Notes: a model not told the origin generated them from the sequence alone. Numbered from the stretch's first letter, positions 42,810-51,007 are shown. The stretch: 64,000 bases of DNA from CAKRJP01 sp963634745 (GCA_963634745.1 CAVHCX010000007.1:38475-102474), one strand, 5' to 3'. Numbers and translations: made by a program.

Positions 42810-43857
42810 TCCAGTGCTCTAACTCCCATCTAAGTGTCTCTAGAAGTTCCTCTTCTTTTACTTTTTTTACGACCTCTCCGTGGCGGATCAAAAGGCCTTC
42901 TCCCACTCCACCGGCAATTCCGATGTCTGCTTCCTTGGCCTCTCCGGGTCCGTTCACAACGCAGCCCATTACTGCCACTTTAATATCCAGAGGCATATCT
43001 GCTACCATCTCCTCCACCTTGCCTGCAAGGCCGATTAAGTCGATCTGGGTTCTTCCGCAGGTAGGGCAGGAAACCACCTCGATACCTCCCTTCCTAAGAC
43101 CCAGGGTACGCAGTACTAATTTTGCGGTCTTAACTTCCTCCACCGGATTCCCGGTTAAGGAAACACGGATGGTATCTCCGATGCCCTGGCCTAAAATCAT
43201 GCCAAGTCCTATGGAAGATTTAATATTGCCGGCCCAAACCGTTCCGGACTCTGTGATTCCCACATGGAGCGGATAGATGCACTCCTTAGCAATCAACTCA
43301 TGAGCTTTTACGCACATCATAACATCCGAGGATTTAATGCTTACGACCAGCTTGTCGTATCCCATATTTTCTATTAAATGCACCTTATCCATGGCACTTT
43401 CCACAAGACCCTCTGCCGTGACACCGCCATATTTTTCCACAAGATTTTTCTCAAGAGAACCGCTGTTTACTCCGACACGGATCGGAATTTTATACTCCCT
43501 GGCCTTGTCTACCACAGCCCGGACCCGTCTCTCGTCCCCAATATTACCGGGGTTAATGCGGATCTTATCTGCCCCGGCCTCGATCGCTGCAATGGCCAGG
43601 CGATAGTCAAAATGAATATCTGCTACCAAGGGAATATGAATTTCTTTCTTAATTTCAGAAAGAGCCTTGGCAGCCTCCATAGTAGGAACTGCGCAGCGGA
43701 TAATCTCGCAGCCTGCCTTCTCAAGGGCTAAAATCTGATCTACTGTCGCCCTCACATCCTCGGTCTTTGTATTGGTCATGGACTGAATGGCAATGGCATT
43801 TCCTCCTCCGATATAACGATTGCCTATTTTGATTTGTTTGGTCTCATCTCTGTACAT
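42802..43857 (-). CDS. ispG: 4-hydroxy-3-methylbut-2-enyl diphosphate synthase (IspG)
   Basis: Fe-S enzyme of the MEP isoprenoid pathway, 351 aa, converting MEcPP to HMBPP. The N-terminal TIM barrel begins IKIGNRYIGGGNAIAIQSMTN-like and includes LVADIHFDYRLAIAA and the RINPGNIG motif. The C-terminal domain supplies the 4Fe-4S ligands in CPTCGRTQ (two Cys) and GCVVNGPGEAK (one Cys), plus the conserved Glu. Start ATG preceded by a GGAGAGG site. It overlaps polC by 8 nt, so translational coupling is likely; ispG-polC adjacency is common in Clostridia. A hairpin (43881-43925) lies upstream. Confidence 0.97.
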   Translation of the reverse strand: MYRDETKQIKIGNRYIGGGNAIAIQSMTNTKTEDVRATVDQILALEKAGCEIIRCAVPTMEAAKALSEIKKEIHIPLVADIHFDYRLAIAAIEAGADKIRINPGNIGDERRVRAVVDKAREYKIPIRVGVNSGSLEKNLVEKYGGVTAEGLVESAMDKVHLIENMGYDKLVVSIKSSDVMMCVKAHELIAKECIYPLHVGITESGTVWAGNIKSSIGLGMILGQGIGDTIRVSLTGNPVEEVKTAKLVLRTLGLRKGGIEVVSCPTCGRTQIDLIGLAGKVEEMVADMPLDIKVAVMGCVVNGPGEAKEADIGIAGGVGEGLLIRHGEVVKKVKEEELLETLRWELEHWNE

Positions 43858-43880
43858 ATCTTTCCTCTCCTTTTTTCTAA

Positions 43881-43925
43881 AGAACCCCCCTATCCAGACA
43901 TATCTGCCCGATAGAGGGGTTTTAT
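43881..43925 (-). terminator. Probable terminator between the 153-aa membrane protein gene and ispG
   Basis: CCCC-x-CTATC (near 43885-43894) pairs with GATAG-x-GGGG (43910-43919) around a 15-nt loop. The T-run after it on the minus strand is interrupted, so strength is uncertain. Confidence 0.5.
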
Positions 43926-43932
43926 TATAAAC

Positions 43933-44394
43933 TTATTTCCTAGTTAAAGTGACCTGATCCCCGTACTCTCGCTCCGTAAGAGTCATTTGATTCCCGTCAA
44001 TGCTATAGGTAAAGGAAGTCATATAGGATCCGATAGCCGCCTCCAAGGCTTCCTCTGTAAAAGCTCCGTCAGACTGGTCGGCCACCTTTTTCAGGGCATC
44101 CGTATCTTCCTTGATGGTAAAGATCCGATCGTCCTTATCCAAGGAGTAACCCAACTGGACGCTAACCTCTGCTTCCTCCGTAAATTCCGAAACCTTTATA
44201 GTAACCGTAGATGCATTCTTGATCACAAGTTCCACATTGGAATCCTCATCCAACCAGGTTCCCTGTATGGGATTGCCCGCCAATGCCTTTACGAAAAAAT
44301 AAATGACAATTAATATAATCAAGACCGCGGATACAAGGGTAACGATCCTCCATATCTGACTTCTCTTTTCCTCGTTATCTTTTGCAATAATCAT
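43933..44394 (-). CDS. Small membrane-anchored extracytoplasmic protein
   Basis: A 153-aa protein. One N-terminal transmembrane helix (about 14-38, WRIVTLVSAVLIILIVIYFFV) places the rest outside. The exported domain has the pattern GTWLDEDSNVELVIKN...GNQMTLTEREYGDQVTLTRK, a short lipocalin-like barrel built from repeated Gly-Thr-Trp and TLT strands, as in several Lachnospiraceae domains (it recalls DUF5640, which I cannot confirm). No catalytic motif. It is upstream of ispG, separated by a hairpin. GAGGGCGAGG lies upstream of its ATG. Function unknown. Confidence 0.75.
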   Translation of the reverse strand: MIIAKDNEEKRSQIWRIVTLVSAVLIILIVIYFFVKALAGNPIQGTWLDEDSNVELVIKNASTVTIKVSEFTEEAEVSVQLGYSLDKDDRIFTIKEDTDALKKVADQSDGAFTEEALEAAIGSYMTSFTYSIDGNQMTLTEREYGDQVTLTRK

Positions 44395-44473
44395 AAATAT
44401 CCTCGCCCTCTTTCCTCTTTTTTTGAATACAAACTATTATAGAGAACTTCAAAAGACGTGTCAACGACTCCCC

Positions 44474-44707
44474 TTATTCTTCCGTCTCTACCAAAACGTA
44501 AAATCCTCGCTCTGTCTGCTCAATTTTTTTTACAATTCCCTTCCTAGCCTTAATCCGGTCTCCCGTCCGGTAGATTCCGGACATAGCCACCGACGGTTCG
44601 ATGAGATAGGTATACTGGCCGGTCACAGCGCTTCTCTCGCTGATCTCCACCTCCTGGCCTTCCTCTACCAAGCCCTCTCGCTCCATTTTAAATCGGTCCT
44701 GTCTCAT
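44474..44707 (-). CDS. Conserved-looking 77-aa protein, unknown function
   Basis: A small soluble protein, rich in Glu, Arg and Lys, with beta-strand-like alternation (TGQYTYLIEPSVAMSGIY, GDRIKARKGIVKKIEQTERG, FYVLVETEE). It looks like a compact beta-barrel, and the IKARKGIVKKIEQTERGFYVLVE segment resembles a KOW/SH3-like fold, though I cannot name a family. A strong AAGGAG site stands 8 nt before the ATG, and a predicted promoter whose -35 overlaps an operator-like site lies upstream, supporting a real gene. It is divergent from the XRE regulator; joint control is likely. It could be the regulated target or a partner. No known toxin or antitoxin motif. Confidence 0.7.
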   Translation of the reverse strand: MRQDRFKMEREGLVEEGQEVEISERSAVTGQYTYLIEPSVAMSGIYRTGDRIKARKGIVKKIEQTERGFYVLVETEE

Positions 44708-44743
44708 AAAACAATCTCCTTATCTTTTTATCTCGTATCCGGG

Positions 44744-44772
44744 TATTTAAAGTCTATGTGTCTCTTTGTCAC
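44744..44772 (-). promoter_or_regulatory. Predicted promoter of the 77-aa gene, overlapping operator site 1
   Basis: Minus strand: -35 GTGACA (44767-44772), 17-bp spacer, -10 TAAATA (44744-44749). The -35 falls inside the first GTGT-N7-TCAC site (44758-44772), so a bound regulator would block it. Confidence 0.5.
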
Positions 44773-44855
44773 ATTTTGTTTGTTTTTGTGATATTGCGTC
44801 ACATCTCATCACCTTAGTGTGATGTTTCGTCACATCTCATGTCAATCTCTGTCAC
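44758..44855. promoter_or_regulatory. Operator array: four GTGA-N7-TCAC-like sites
   Basis: Four 15-bp sites in 98 bp: 44758-44772 (GTGT-N7-TCAC), 44788-44802 (GTGA-N7-TCAC), 44819-44833 (GTGA-N7-TCAC) and 44841-44855 (GTCA-N7-TCAC). Centres are 30, 31 and 22 bp apart. The two middle sites are perfect palindromic half-sites; an extra ATCAC/GTGAT palindrome lies at 44808-44823. They sit between the divergent 77-aa and XRE genes. Confidence 0.65.
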
Positions 44856-44896
44856 CTTTTATTAAGATAGTTAAAAAAATAAAAGGAGACACACTT

Positions 44897-45310
44897 ATGC
44901 AATTCGGTGAAAAAATCAAGCAATTACGACAGGCCAAAAACCTAACCCAGTCCGATCTGGCCAATCAATTGAATGTGGAGCGGTCCACGATTTCCAGCTA
45001 TGAAACGAAAAACCATCAGCCTAGCCATGACAAGCTGGTAGCCTTAGCCGAAAGTCTTGGAGTTTCTGTAGATTTTCTTTTAAATGATACCTATTCCATC
45101 AATTTGGACTTAGCCTCTGATCTATCTCTAGAACAGGATGAAATGGAACTTCTATCCGAATATCGGGCGCTGTCGAATACTGCCAAGCAGCAATTAAAAG
45201 ACCATGCAAAAGCGCTGAATCTTATGGATTTATACAGCAGGGGATTACTTAAAATCATGCCCTCAAAAAAATCCAAAAAATCCAGCACCCCGTCGAAGCC
45301 TTCTGAATAA
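44897..45310 (+). CDS. XRE-family HTH transcriptional regulator
   Basis: A 137-aa regulator. The N-terminal XRE/Cro helix-turn-helix (3-57) reads KIKQLRQAKNLTQSDLANQLNVERSTISSYETKNHQP-like, with typical residues up to DFLLND. A helical segment (68-110, LEQDEMELLSEYRALSNTAKQQL) is probably for dimerisation. The tail is basic and Lys/Ser-rich. I start it at ATG 44897 with AAAAGGAG 8 nt upstream; the open frame to 44819 has no RBS and contains the operator array. It likely binds that array and represses itself and the divergent 77-aa gene. It converges on gatD with only 4 nt between stops and no terminator. Not recognised as a phage repressor. Confidence 0.9.
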   Translation: MQFGEKIKQLRQAKNLTQSDLANQLNVERSTISSYETKNHQPSHDKLVALAESLGVSVDFLLNDTYSINLDLASDLSLEQDEMELLSEYRALSNTAKQQLKDHAKALNLMDLYSRGLLKIMPSKKSKKSSTPSKPSE

Positions 45311-45314
45311 TCTT

Positions 45315-46049
45315 CTACTTTACAAATCTGTGGTAGATATAGTCATTGGCTTCCTGCTCCTTGCTATCATCTAGCTTTGGAAGTTCAATTTTTTCTTTAT
45401 ATTTTCTTTCCAGTGCCTTGGAGATTAAATAGTCACAGACCTGGGGATTTTTAGGAAGCAAGGGTCCATGAAGATAGGTGCCTATGACATTCTTATAGAG
45501 GACTCCCTCATATCCGCTTTCTCCATCATTTCCCGCTCCGTAAAGCACCTTTCCAAAAGGCTTATTTCCATTTAGATAGGTTCTTCCTCCATGGTTCTCA
45601 AATCCTACCACCGGCATGGAGGCAATCTCACTTTTAAGAACGATATTGTCAATCAGGCGTCCCTTCCCCTGCTCTGTATAAATATCCACAAGGCCCAGCC
45701 CCTGAATCATTTCCTTCTCCGTCTTATAATAATTTCCCAGAAGCTGATAGCCCCCGCATACTGCGATGACCACTCCGAAATCCTCCACATAGGCCTTAAA
45801 TTCTTTTTGGATCTTTAAAAGATTCTTGCAGACAATGGCCTGTTCTCTGTCGGATCCACCGCCCAAAAGGACAATATCCAAATTGCGAAAGTCGATGGAA
45901 TCTCCTGTATTAAATTCTATGGTCTTTGCCCCGATTCCCCGCCAGTGGCAGCGCTTCTCCATACAGGCGATATTGCCCCGGTCGCCATAAAGATTCAAAA
46001 GATCCGGATAAAGATGCCCGATGGTAATAGTCATATCTTCGATTTTCAT
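45315..46049 (-). CDS. gatD: Lipid II isoglutaminyl synthase, glutamine amidotransferase subunit
   Basis: GatD works with MurT to amidate D-Glu of lipid II to D-isoGln, a modification required for efficient cross-linking in many Gram-positives. The 244-aa class I CobB/CobQ-like glutaminase has nucleophile Cys98 in AVCGGYQLLG and His194 in GTYLHGPLLPKNP, at positions matching S. aureus GatD. The N-terminus MTITIGHLYPDLLNLYGDRGN is a family signature. It overlaps murT by 4 nt (ATGA-type), so translation is coupled. It ends 4 nt from the convergent XRE stop. Confidence 0.95.
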   Translation of the reverse strand: MKIEDMTITIGHLYPDLLNLYGDRGNIACMEKRCHWRGIGAKTIEFNTGDSIDFRNLDIVLLGGGSDREQAIVCKNLLKIQKEFKAYVEDFGVVIAVCGGYQLLGNYYKTEKEMIQGLGLVDIYTEQGKGRLIDNIVLKSEIASMPVVGFENHGGRTYLNGNKPFGKVLYGAGNDGESGYEGVLYKNVIGTYLHGPLLPKNPQVCDYLISKALERKYKEKIELPKLDDSKEQEANDYIYHRFVK

Positions 46050-47392
46050 TTGGACGCTCCCTCCAATTTCTTAAGAACATTTCTGGTACTAAATAAGGCG
46101 GTATAATTAACCAGCACATACAAATTGCCGCAACCATTCTCCACCCGCTCTAGAATGGCTTTTTCCACATTGGCTTCCAATTTTGATGAAATATCCACAT
46201 ATTTCAGGCGGAGTCTCATATCCTGACAGCGAATACCGCTGACCGTGATGGAATTTACATGATCTTCTGCGAAACGATCAAAATCCACATCCCACAACCA
46301 AGAAATATCTGTACCGTCCTGTTCGTTATCATTGATCATGATAATGACGTCTTTTAGGTTTTTATCTTCCATGACTGCTGAAATATTCTGGTTAAATCCT
46401 GCCGGATTCTTTGCCAGATTTAAAACAATCTTCGTATCCTTCACCATGAAAGATTCCATACGGCCATTCTCCGGATTAAAATGAGATAACATTTCATTAA
46501 AGTGAACCGGCTTAATACCTCCGGTGCAAAGGGCCGCATAGGCTGCCAATATATTATAGACATTATAAAAGCCTTTATAATTTGCCCGGATCCTTTGGCC
46601 GTCAACACTGAAAGCTAAAGACTCTCCCACCTCGATATCTGTGGCATCAAAATCAATCTTAGGTCTTGCAAAATCACAGGATGTGCAGGCATAATCACCC
46701 AACTGGCTATAGTGATAGAACTTATACTTAAGGAGGGCTCCGCATTTCTTACAAAAACGTCCCTCTCTGATCTCATGGGAATCTTCGTTGTCTACCACTT
46801 TCTCACTAATACCATAGGTGGCATATGGATTTCCGCTATCCATAGCCAGATAGGCGGACAAGGCATCGTCTCCATTTACAATGACCTTCATATTGGGAGC
46901 GGTCTGCATGACTTCCTTTAGAAGGTCCATGGTAATATCGATCTCTCCGTAGCGGTCCAATTGGTCTCTGAAAAGATTGGTAAGTACCATATAATCCGGT
47001 TTAAAATGAGGGAAGACCCTCCTGGTAGAAGCCTCATCGATCTCGATACTGGCATAATCTGCATGAAGGTTTCCTGTCCAGCTCGCACCTAGGGCAAAGG
47101 CCGCTGCCACACCATTTAGCATATTGGACCCGGTATGATTGCAAATCACCTTATATCCTTCTGCCTCCAAGGCCGCGCACAGCATATTGTTGGTAGTGGT
47201 CTTTCCATTGGTTCCACATACAATAAAAATATCTTTCTTAACCTGCCCTGCCAAATCCGAGAGAATCCTTGGATCGATCTTTAGGGCAATCTTTCCGGCC
47301 CAGGTAACTCCCTGTCTGTGAAAAACATGTACGCTGACTTTTTCAGCCATCTTTGCTGCCCAAACAGCTAACATTCTACGAATATTTATCAT
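46046..47392 (-). CDS. murT: Lipid II isoglutaminyl synthase, Mur-ligase-like subunit
   Basis: MurT (448 aa) activates the alpha-carboxylate of D-Glu in lipid II with ATP and uses ammonia from GatD. The Mur-ligase central domain has the P-loop GTNGKTTT (60-67) and IEIDEASTRRVFPHFKPDYMVLTNLFRDQLDRYGE. The MurT-specific four-Cys zinc ribbon is intact (Cys214, 217, 236, 239; FCKKCGAL...YACTSC). A C-terminal DUF1727-like domain covers the rest. RBS GGAAG before the ATG. It is transcribed with gatD from a promoter at 47451-47479. No other mur genes are in the window. Confidence 0.95.
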   Translation of the reverse strand: MINIRRMLAVWAAKMAEKVSVHVFHRQGVTWAGKIALKIDPRILSDLAGQVKKDIFIVCGTNGKTTTNNMLCAALEAEGYKVICNHTGSNMLNGVAAAFALGASWTGNLHADYASIEIDEASTRRVFPHFKPDYMVLTNLFRDQLDRYGEIDITMDLLKEVMQTAPNMKVIVNGDDALSAYLAMDSGNPYATYGISEKVVDNEDSHEIREGRFCKKCGALLKYKFYHYSQLGDYACTSCDFARPKIDFDATDIEVGESLAFSVDGQRIRANYKGFYNVYNILAAYAALCTGGIKPVHFNEMLSHFNPENGRMESFMVKDTKIVLNLAKNPAGFNQNISAVMEDKNLKDVIIMINDNEQDGTDISWLWDVDFDRFAEDHVNSITVSGIRCQDMRLRLKYVDISSKLEANVEKAILERVENGCGNLYVLVNYTALFSTRNVLKKLEGASK

Positions 47393-47450
47393 CTTCCTAT
47401 ACCTTTTCTTCTTACATTTCTAAGCTCTAATCTTCCTAAACTACCTACTT

Positions 47451-47479
47451 ATAATACCGAAAAAAGCATGCAATCGCAA
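47451..47479 (-). promoter_or_regulatory. Predicted promoter of murT-gatD
   Basis: Minus strand: -35 TTGCGA (47474-47479), 17-bp spacer, -10 TATTAT (47451-47456), about 60 nt before the murT ATG. Confidence 0.55.
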
Positions 47480-47559
47480 GCTTGGCCGGAAAAAATCCAT
47501 TTTCAAAAATTATGACGAAAACTTTACAAAAATTTTGTATATTTTTTAACAAAAAGCTA

Positions 47560-47588
47560 TTTACAAATTGGTATCAGGCTGATAGAAT
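47560..47588 (+). promoter_or_regulatory. Orphan plus-strand promoter
   Basis: Plus strand: -35 TTTACA (47560-47565), 17-bp spacer, -10 TAGAAT (47583-47588), preceded by an A/T-rich UP-like stretch. No plus-strand protein gene follows. Confidence 0.55.
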
Positions 47589-47594
47589 AAGCAT

Positions 47595-47700
47595 CGTAAG
47601 TTAGACAATATTTTAACAAATATATGTTCATAACTTTTTTCAAACCCCTTTTCAACCGCCGGGTTACTTTTTAAGTAGCCTGACGGTTTCTCTCTTTTTC
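47595..47700 (+). ncRNA. Candidate small RNA of about 105 nt
   Basis: The interval 47393-47776 has no gene. It holds the murT promoter, then this unit: start predicted about 7 nt after the orphan -10, and end at a terminator whose arms are AACCGCCGGGTTACTT (47654-47669) and AAGTAGCCTGACGGTT (47673-47688), followed by TCTCTCTTTTT. The only ORF inside has 16 codons and no RBS, so I call it non-coding. Target and role unknown. The rest of the interval is A/T-rich spacer plus the hisC terminator. Confidence 0.5.
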
Positions 47701-47725
47701 TAGGATTATTTCATCATTAAAACTT

Positions 47726-47762
47726 AAAAAAGGCCCTGAAAAAAATCCTTCAAGGCCTTTTT
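47726..47762 (-). terminator. Terminator of hisC
   Basis: AAAAAGGCC pairs with GGCCTTTTT around a 19-nt loop, with T-runs on both strands. It lies 15 nt after the hisC stop on the minus strand. Confidence 0.8.
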
Positions 47763-47776
47763 ATTTTTATTCTTAT

Positions 47777-48835
47777 TTAATCCTGCTTCATATATTCTCG
47801 AAGGAAGGCAAACAAGGCTTCCATCTCTTCTCTGGTTCCTATGGTTACACGAAGGTACTGTTCAATCCTCTCACTGCCCCAGAAACGTACATAAATTCCC
47901 CTAGCCTTCAGGGCCTCAAAAAGTTCCCTTGCATCGTACTTAGGATGAGAGACGAAAATAAAATTGGCCTGGGAATCCGGGAAGACAAAACCTAACTTTT
48001 TAAATTCTTCCTTGCTCCACTCTCTGGTCTCTACTATTTTCTCAAGCGTCTCCTCAAAATATGCCCGGTCTTTTACTGCCTGAGCTCCTGCAACCAAGGC
48101 CGTCTGATTCATGGTATAAGAATTAAAGGAATATTTTGCGTCGTTCAAATATTTAATCAAAGTAGGGTTACTGATGGCATATCCGATCCGCATTCCGGCC
48201 ATAGACCTTGCCTTTGAGAAGGTCTGTACAACGATCAAATTATCGTATTTATCAATTAATTCCAGGGCTGACCTGCCTGCAAAGTCCACATAGGCCTCAT
48301 CGACAATTACAATCACATCCCGGTTGTGGGCTATAATATCTTCCACATCCCCAAGGTCCTGGTAAATGGCTGTCGGGGCATTGGGATTTGGAAAGATTAC
48401 CCCTCCGTTATCTTTATAATAATCTTCTTTTACAATTTTAAAATTATCATCTAACTTTTGGCACTCATAAGGAATGCGGTAAAGCTCTGCCCATACTTTA
48501 TAGAAGGAATAGGTAATATCCGGAAAAAATATAGGCTTCTCGCTGTTAAAAAAGGTAAGGAAGCACATGGATAAAACATCATCAGATCCCACTCCCACAA
48601 AAACCTGGTCCGGATTCACCTTATAAAAGGCCGCCAATTCATCGACCAAGACTTTGGCTGTAGGATCCGGATAGAGACGCATGCGGTCTATATCCATGCC
48701 CTCTAAGGCTGCCTTCACTCCCGGTGCCGGAGGATAAGGATTTTCATTGGTATTTAATTTGATCACCTTCTGCTGAGGCTGTTCCCCAGGCACGTATGGC
48801 TCTACTTTTCGAATATTTTTCTCGAACTCTTTCAT
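47777..48835 (-). CDS. hisC: Histidinol-phosphate aminotransferase
   Basis: PLP class I/II aminotransferase of the HisC subfamily, 352 aa, converting imidazole-acetol phosphate and glutamate to histidinol phosphate in histidine synthesis; some clostridial versions also transaminate aromatic keto acids. The signatures are KLNTNENPYPPAPGV at the N-terminus, FPNPNAPTA, VIVDEAYVDF and PLP Lys208 in QTFSKARSMAGMRIGY. The C-terminal RVTIGTREE is conserved. It lies alone, with no other his genes nearby, 12 nt after a second aminotransferase, so the pair are probably co-transcribed. RBS-like AGGAGAAG precedes the ATG. The assignment to histidine rather than aromatic synthesis is by family only. Confidence 0.9.
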   Translation of the reverse strand: MKEFEKNIRKVEPYVPGEQPQQKVIKLNTNENPYPPAPGVKAALEGMDIDRMRLYPDPTAKVLVDELAAFYKVNPDQVFVGVGSDDVLSMCFLTFFNSEKPIFFPDITYSFYKVWAELYRIPYECQKLDDNFKIVKEDYYKDNGGVIFPNPNAPTAIYQDLGDVEDIIAHNRDVIVIVDEAYVDFAGRSALELIDKYDNLIVVQTFSKARSMAGMRIGYAISNPTLIKYLNDAKYSFNSYTMNQTALVAGAQAVKDRAYFEETLEKIVETREWSKEEFKKLGFVFPDSQANFIFVSHPKYDARELFEALKARGIYVRFWGSERIEQYLRVTIGTREEMEALFAFLREYMKQD

Positions 48836-48847
48836 GTCTTTCTTCTC

Positions 48848-50035
48848 CTATTGGTACTCTGCTGCCAGTTCTTTAAATTTAGGCAAAGAATTTACAATGG
48901 TCTCATAGGATACACAGTAAGCGATTCTTACATATCCCGGGCAGGCAAAGGAACTGCCGGGAACTAACAAAAGATTATACTTCTTTGCCACCGCGCAAAA
49001 TTCCTTCTCATCTGAAATCGGAGCCTTCATGAATAAATAAAAGGCACCCTCTGGTTTGATACATTCAAATCCGCAATCCAAAAGTCCCTGATATAAGGCC
49101 TCCCGGTTGCGATCATAGTAGGAGATGTCTGTCTTGGCATCCAAGCACCTTGCCACTAACTTCTGCTGAAGGGTTGGGGCATTTACAAATCCTAAAATAC
49201 GATTTGCTACATTGGCAGCCTGGAGCACGGTCTCACTGTGCTTGACCTCATCGGGAATGACCAGATAGCCGATTCGCTCTCCCGGGAGGGACAAGGATTT
49301 ACTGAAGGAATATCCTACAATGGTATTGTCATAGTATTTTGTAAGATATGGGACTTCAACATCTCCATAAACCAGCTCACGGTAGGGTTCATCGGAAATC
49401 AAATAAATCTCTGTCCCAAACTCTTTTTCTTTCTTCTCCATAATGGCCGCCAGAGCCTTGATGGTCTCCTCCGAATAAACCACACCTGTAGGATTATTGG
49501 GGGTATTTACAATGACTGCCTTGGTTTTTGCAGTGATCTTCTCCTCAAACTCATCCAGTTTTGGCTGAAAGTTTTCAAGATTTGGAGAAATCTCTACCAA
49601 TTCTCCGTCATAATTATTGGTATAGGACCGGTACTCTCCGAAATAAGGAGCAAAGGCAATGACCTGGTCACCGGGATTTAAGAGGGTCTTTAGGATTACA
49701 TTTAAGCCTCCGGCTGCTCCAACCGTCATAATAATATTCTTTCCCTCAAAGGAAGTGCCAAAACGCTGATTTAAAGACGCGGCAACTGCCTCTCTTACAT
49801 CTGCATATCCGCTGTTTGAATTGGTATATCCATGAAGTTCCAAGGGGTCTGTATTCTCTACCAGGTCAAGCAAGGCATCTTTTACCTCTTGGGGCGCCGG
49901 AACATTGGGATTTCCCAAACTGAAATCAAAGACATTCTCCGGTCCGTAGATGGCAGCCAAACGGTTTCCTTCCTCGAACATTGCTCGTATGGCGGAACTG
50001 TTTGCTACCATATTTTTCATCTTATCCGCTATCAT
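48848..50035 (-). CDS. Class I/II pyridoxal-phosphate aminotransferase
   Basis: A 395-aa aminotransferase. The fold-type I core shows HGYTNSNSGYADVREAVA, VNTPNNPTGVVY, LISDEPYRELVY and PLP Lys246 in GYSFSKSLSLPGERIGY, then RIAYCVSYETI near the C-terminus. It is close to the aspartate/alanine aminotransferase group that Clostridia annotate as 'pyridoxal phosphate-dependent aminotransferase'; the exact substrate cannot be assigned. The N-terminal FDFSLGNPNVPAP motif fits that group. Start ATG, a GGAATGAC-type site. It lies 12 nt upstream of hisC, so the two aminotransferases form an unusual tandem pair and probably share regulation. Confidence 0.9.
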   Translation of the reverse strand: MIADKMKNMVANSSAIRAMFEEGNRLAAIYGPENVFDFSLGNPNVPAPQEVKDALLDLVENTDPLELHGYTNSNSGYADVREAVAASLNQRFGTSFEGKNIIMTVGAAGGLNVILKTLLNPGDQVIAFAPYFGEYRSYTNNYDGELVEISPNLENFQPKLDEFEEKITAKTKAVIVNTPNNPTGVVYSEETIKALAAIMEKKEKEFGTEIYLISDEPYRELVYGDVEVPYLTKYYDNTIVGYSFSKSLSLPGERIGYLVIPDEVKHSETVLQAANVANRILGFVNAPTLQQKLVARCLDAKTDISYYDRNREALYQGLLDCGFECIKPEGAFYLFMKAPISDEKEFCAVAKKYNLLLVPGSSFACPGYVRIAYCVSYETIVNSLPKFKELAAEYQ

Positions 50036-50078
50036 CTGTCATTCCTTCTTTCTATCTTGCTTCTATCTTACTTAACTT

Positions 50079-50984
50079 CTAGATGTTTTTTACTGTAGCC
50101 ACACCCTTCTGCACAAGAAATGCAGGGCGGTAGGACATTTTCGCCTGTCTGAGTCCTTCAAGGCCTGTATCTTCCTCCCGGTTTACATAGGCAAAATCCA
50201 TGCAGGCATGTTCTACAAATTGCTGGTTGATCATGGTATAGGCTCCCTCGATTTCTGTCAGGGCCTTCTCAAAGTGTACCACAAAAGTATCGGAACACAA
50301 AGCCTCTCCAAAGCAAAATGCCACGACTTTTCCATCAACCCTAAGGACTCCCCCTATAAGGTCTAATTCATCAAAGAGTCGCAGACCATTCTGCAAAACG
50401 CAGAGTTCGTCCCGCTTTTCCTGGTCTTGATCTCCGTCATTTTCCGCCCGCCATTTAAATTGCATCTGGAAGCAATCCTCCAAATTATCTTTTGACATGG
50501 CCTCGTAGGTCCACCGACCCTCATATATTTTTTTAAATTTATTAATATGATTTCTTTTTCCATGGAGTTTTTTTCCGGATAGGGTGGCCAGTTTTTCTGA
50601 TTCGTAGACATAGTCTGCATCATCCCTGTTATATTCCACCTGGAATCTTTCCGGATAGAAGGAGTTAAGCTCTTCAAACTGTTCCTCTGTTACAAAAAAA
50701 CTTAGGGGCTGGTCTTTTTCTTTGCTATATACAAGCAAAGTGTCAACAGCTTTTTTTACCTGTTCCGGCTCTCCTGCAGGATAAGCAAAGGCAAGCTCCC
50801 CCTCTGCCCGGCTCTTAATTACTAAGGCCCCTTCTAGCAAAGCCCAGCTAACCGGGTAACGTCTGGACCAGAGGAAAATATTTGCAAAGGTCCGCTCACA
50901 GCTCCTGCCCGGATAGCGGTCAAAATATGGCTGCATCAAATTTTTGTCTTCTAATTCGATCTTCTTAAAATCTATTTCCATCAT
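50079..50984 (-). CDS. DUF2156 (phosphatidylglycerol lysyltransferase-like) protein
   Basis: A 301-aa soluble protein with two tandem GNAT-like folds, the domain that forms the C-terminal catalytic half of MprF. Clear family motifs: the RSCERTFANIFLWSRRYPVSW opening, LHGKRNHINKFKKIY in the centre, and GAYTMINQQFVEHAC...YVNREEDTGLEGLRQAKMSYRPAFLVQKG at the C-terminus. The last segment is the usual acyl-acceptor site. No transmembrane flippase part is present, unlike full MprF, so lipid lysylation cannot be assumed. It may transfer an aminoacyl group to a lipid or peptidoglycan (inference). RBS AAGAAGTT-type before the ATG; an alternative start one codon in. Located between prfA and the aminotransferases. 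Confidence 0.85.
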   Translation of the reverse strand: MMEIDFKKIELEDKNLMQPYFDRYPGRSCERTFANIFLWSRRYPVSWALLEGALVIKSRAEGELAFAYPAGEPEQVKKAVDTLLVYSKEKDQPLSFFVTEEQFEELNSFYPERFQVEYNRDDADYVYESEKLATLSGKKLHGKRNHINKFKKIYEGRWTYEAMSKDNLEDCFQMQFKWRAENDGDQDQEKRDELCVLQNGLRLFDELDLIGGVLRVDGKVVAFCFGEALCSDTFVVHFEKALTEIEGAYTMINQQFVEHACMDFAYVNREEDTGLEGLRQAKMSYRPAFLVQKGVATVKNI

Positions 50985-51007
50985 AAATAACTTCTTTCTT
51001 ATACCCC

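Noticed and set aside
47620..47673. 16-codon ORF (MFITFFKPL...) inside the candidate small RNA
   Set aside because: No RBS, and the last codons run into the terminator stem.
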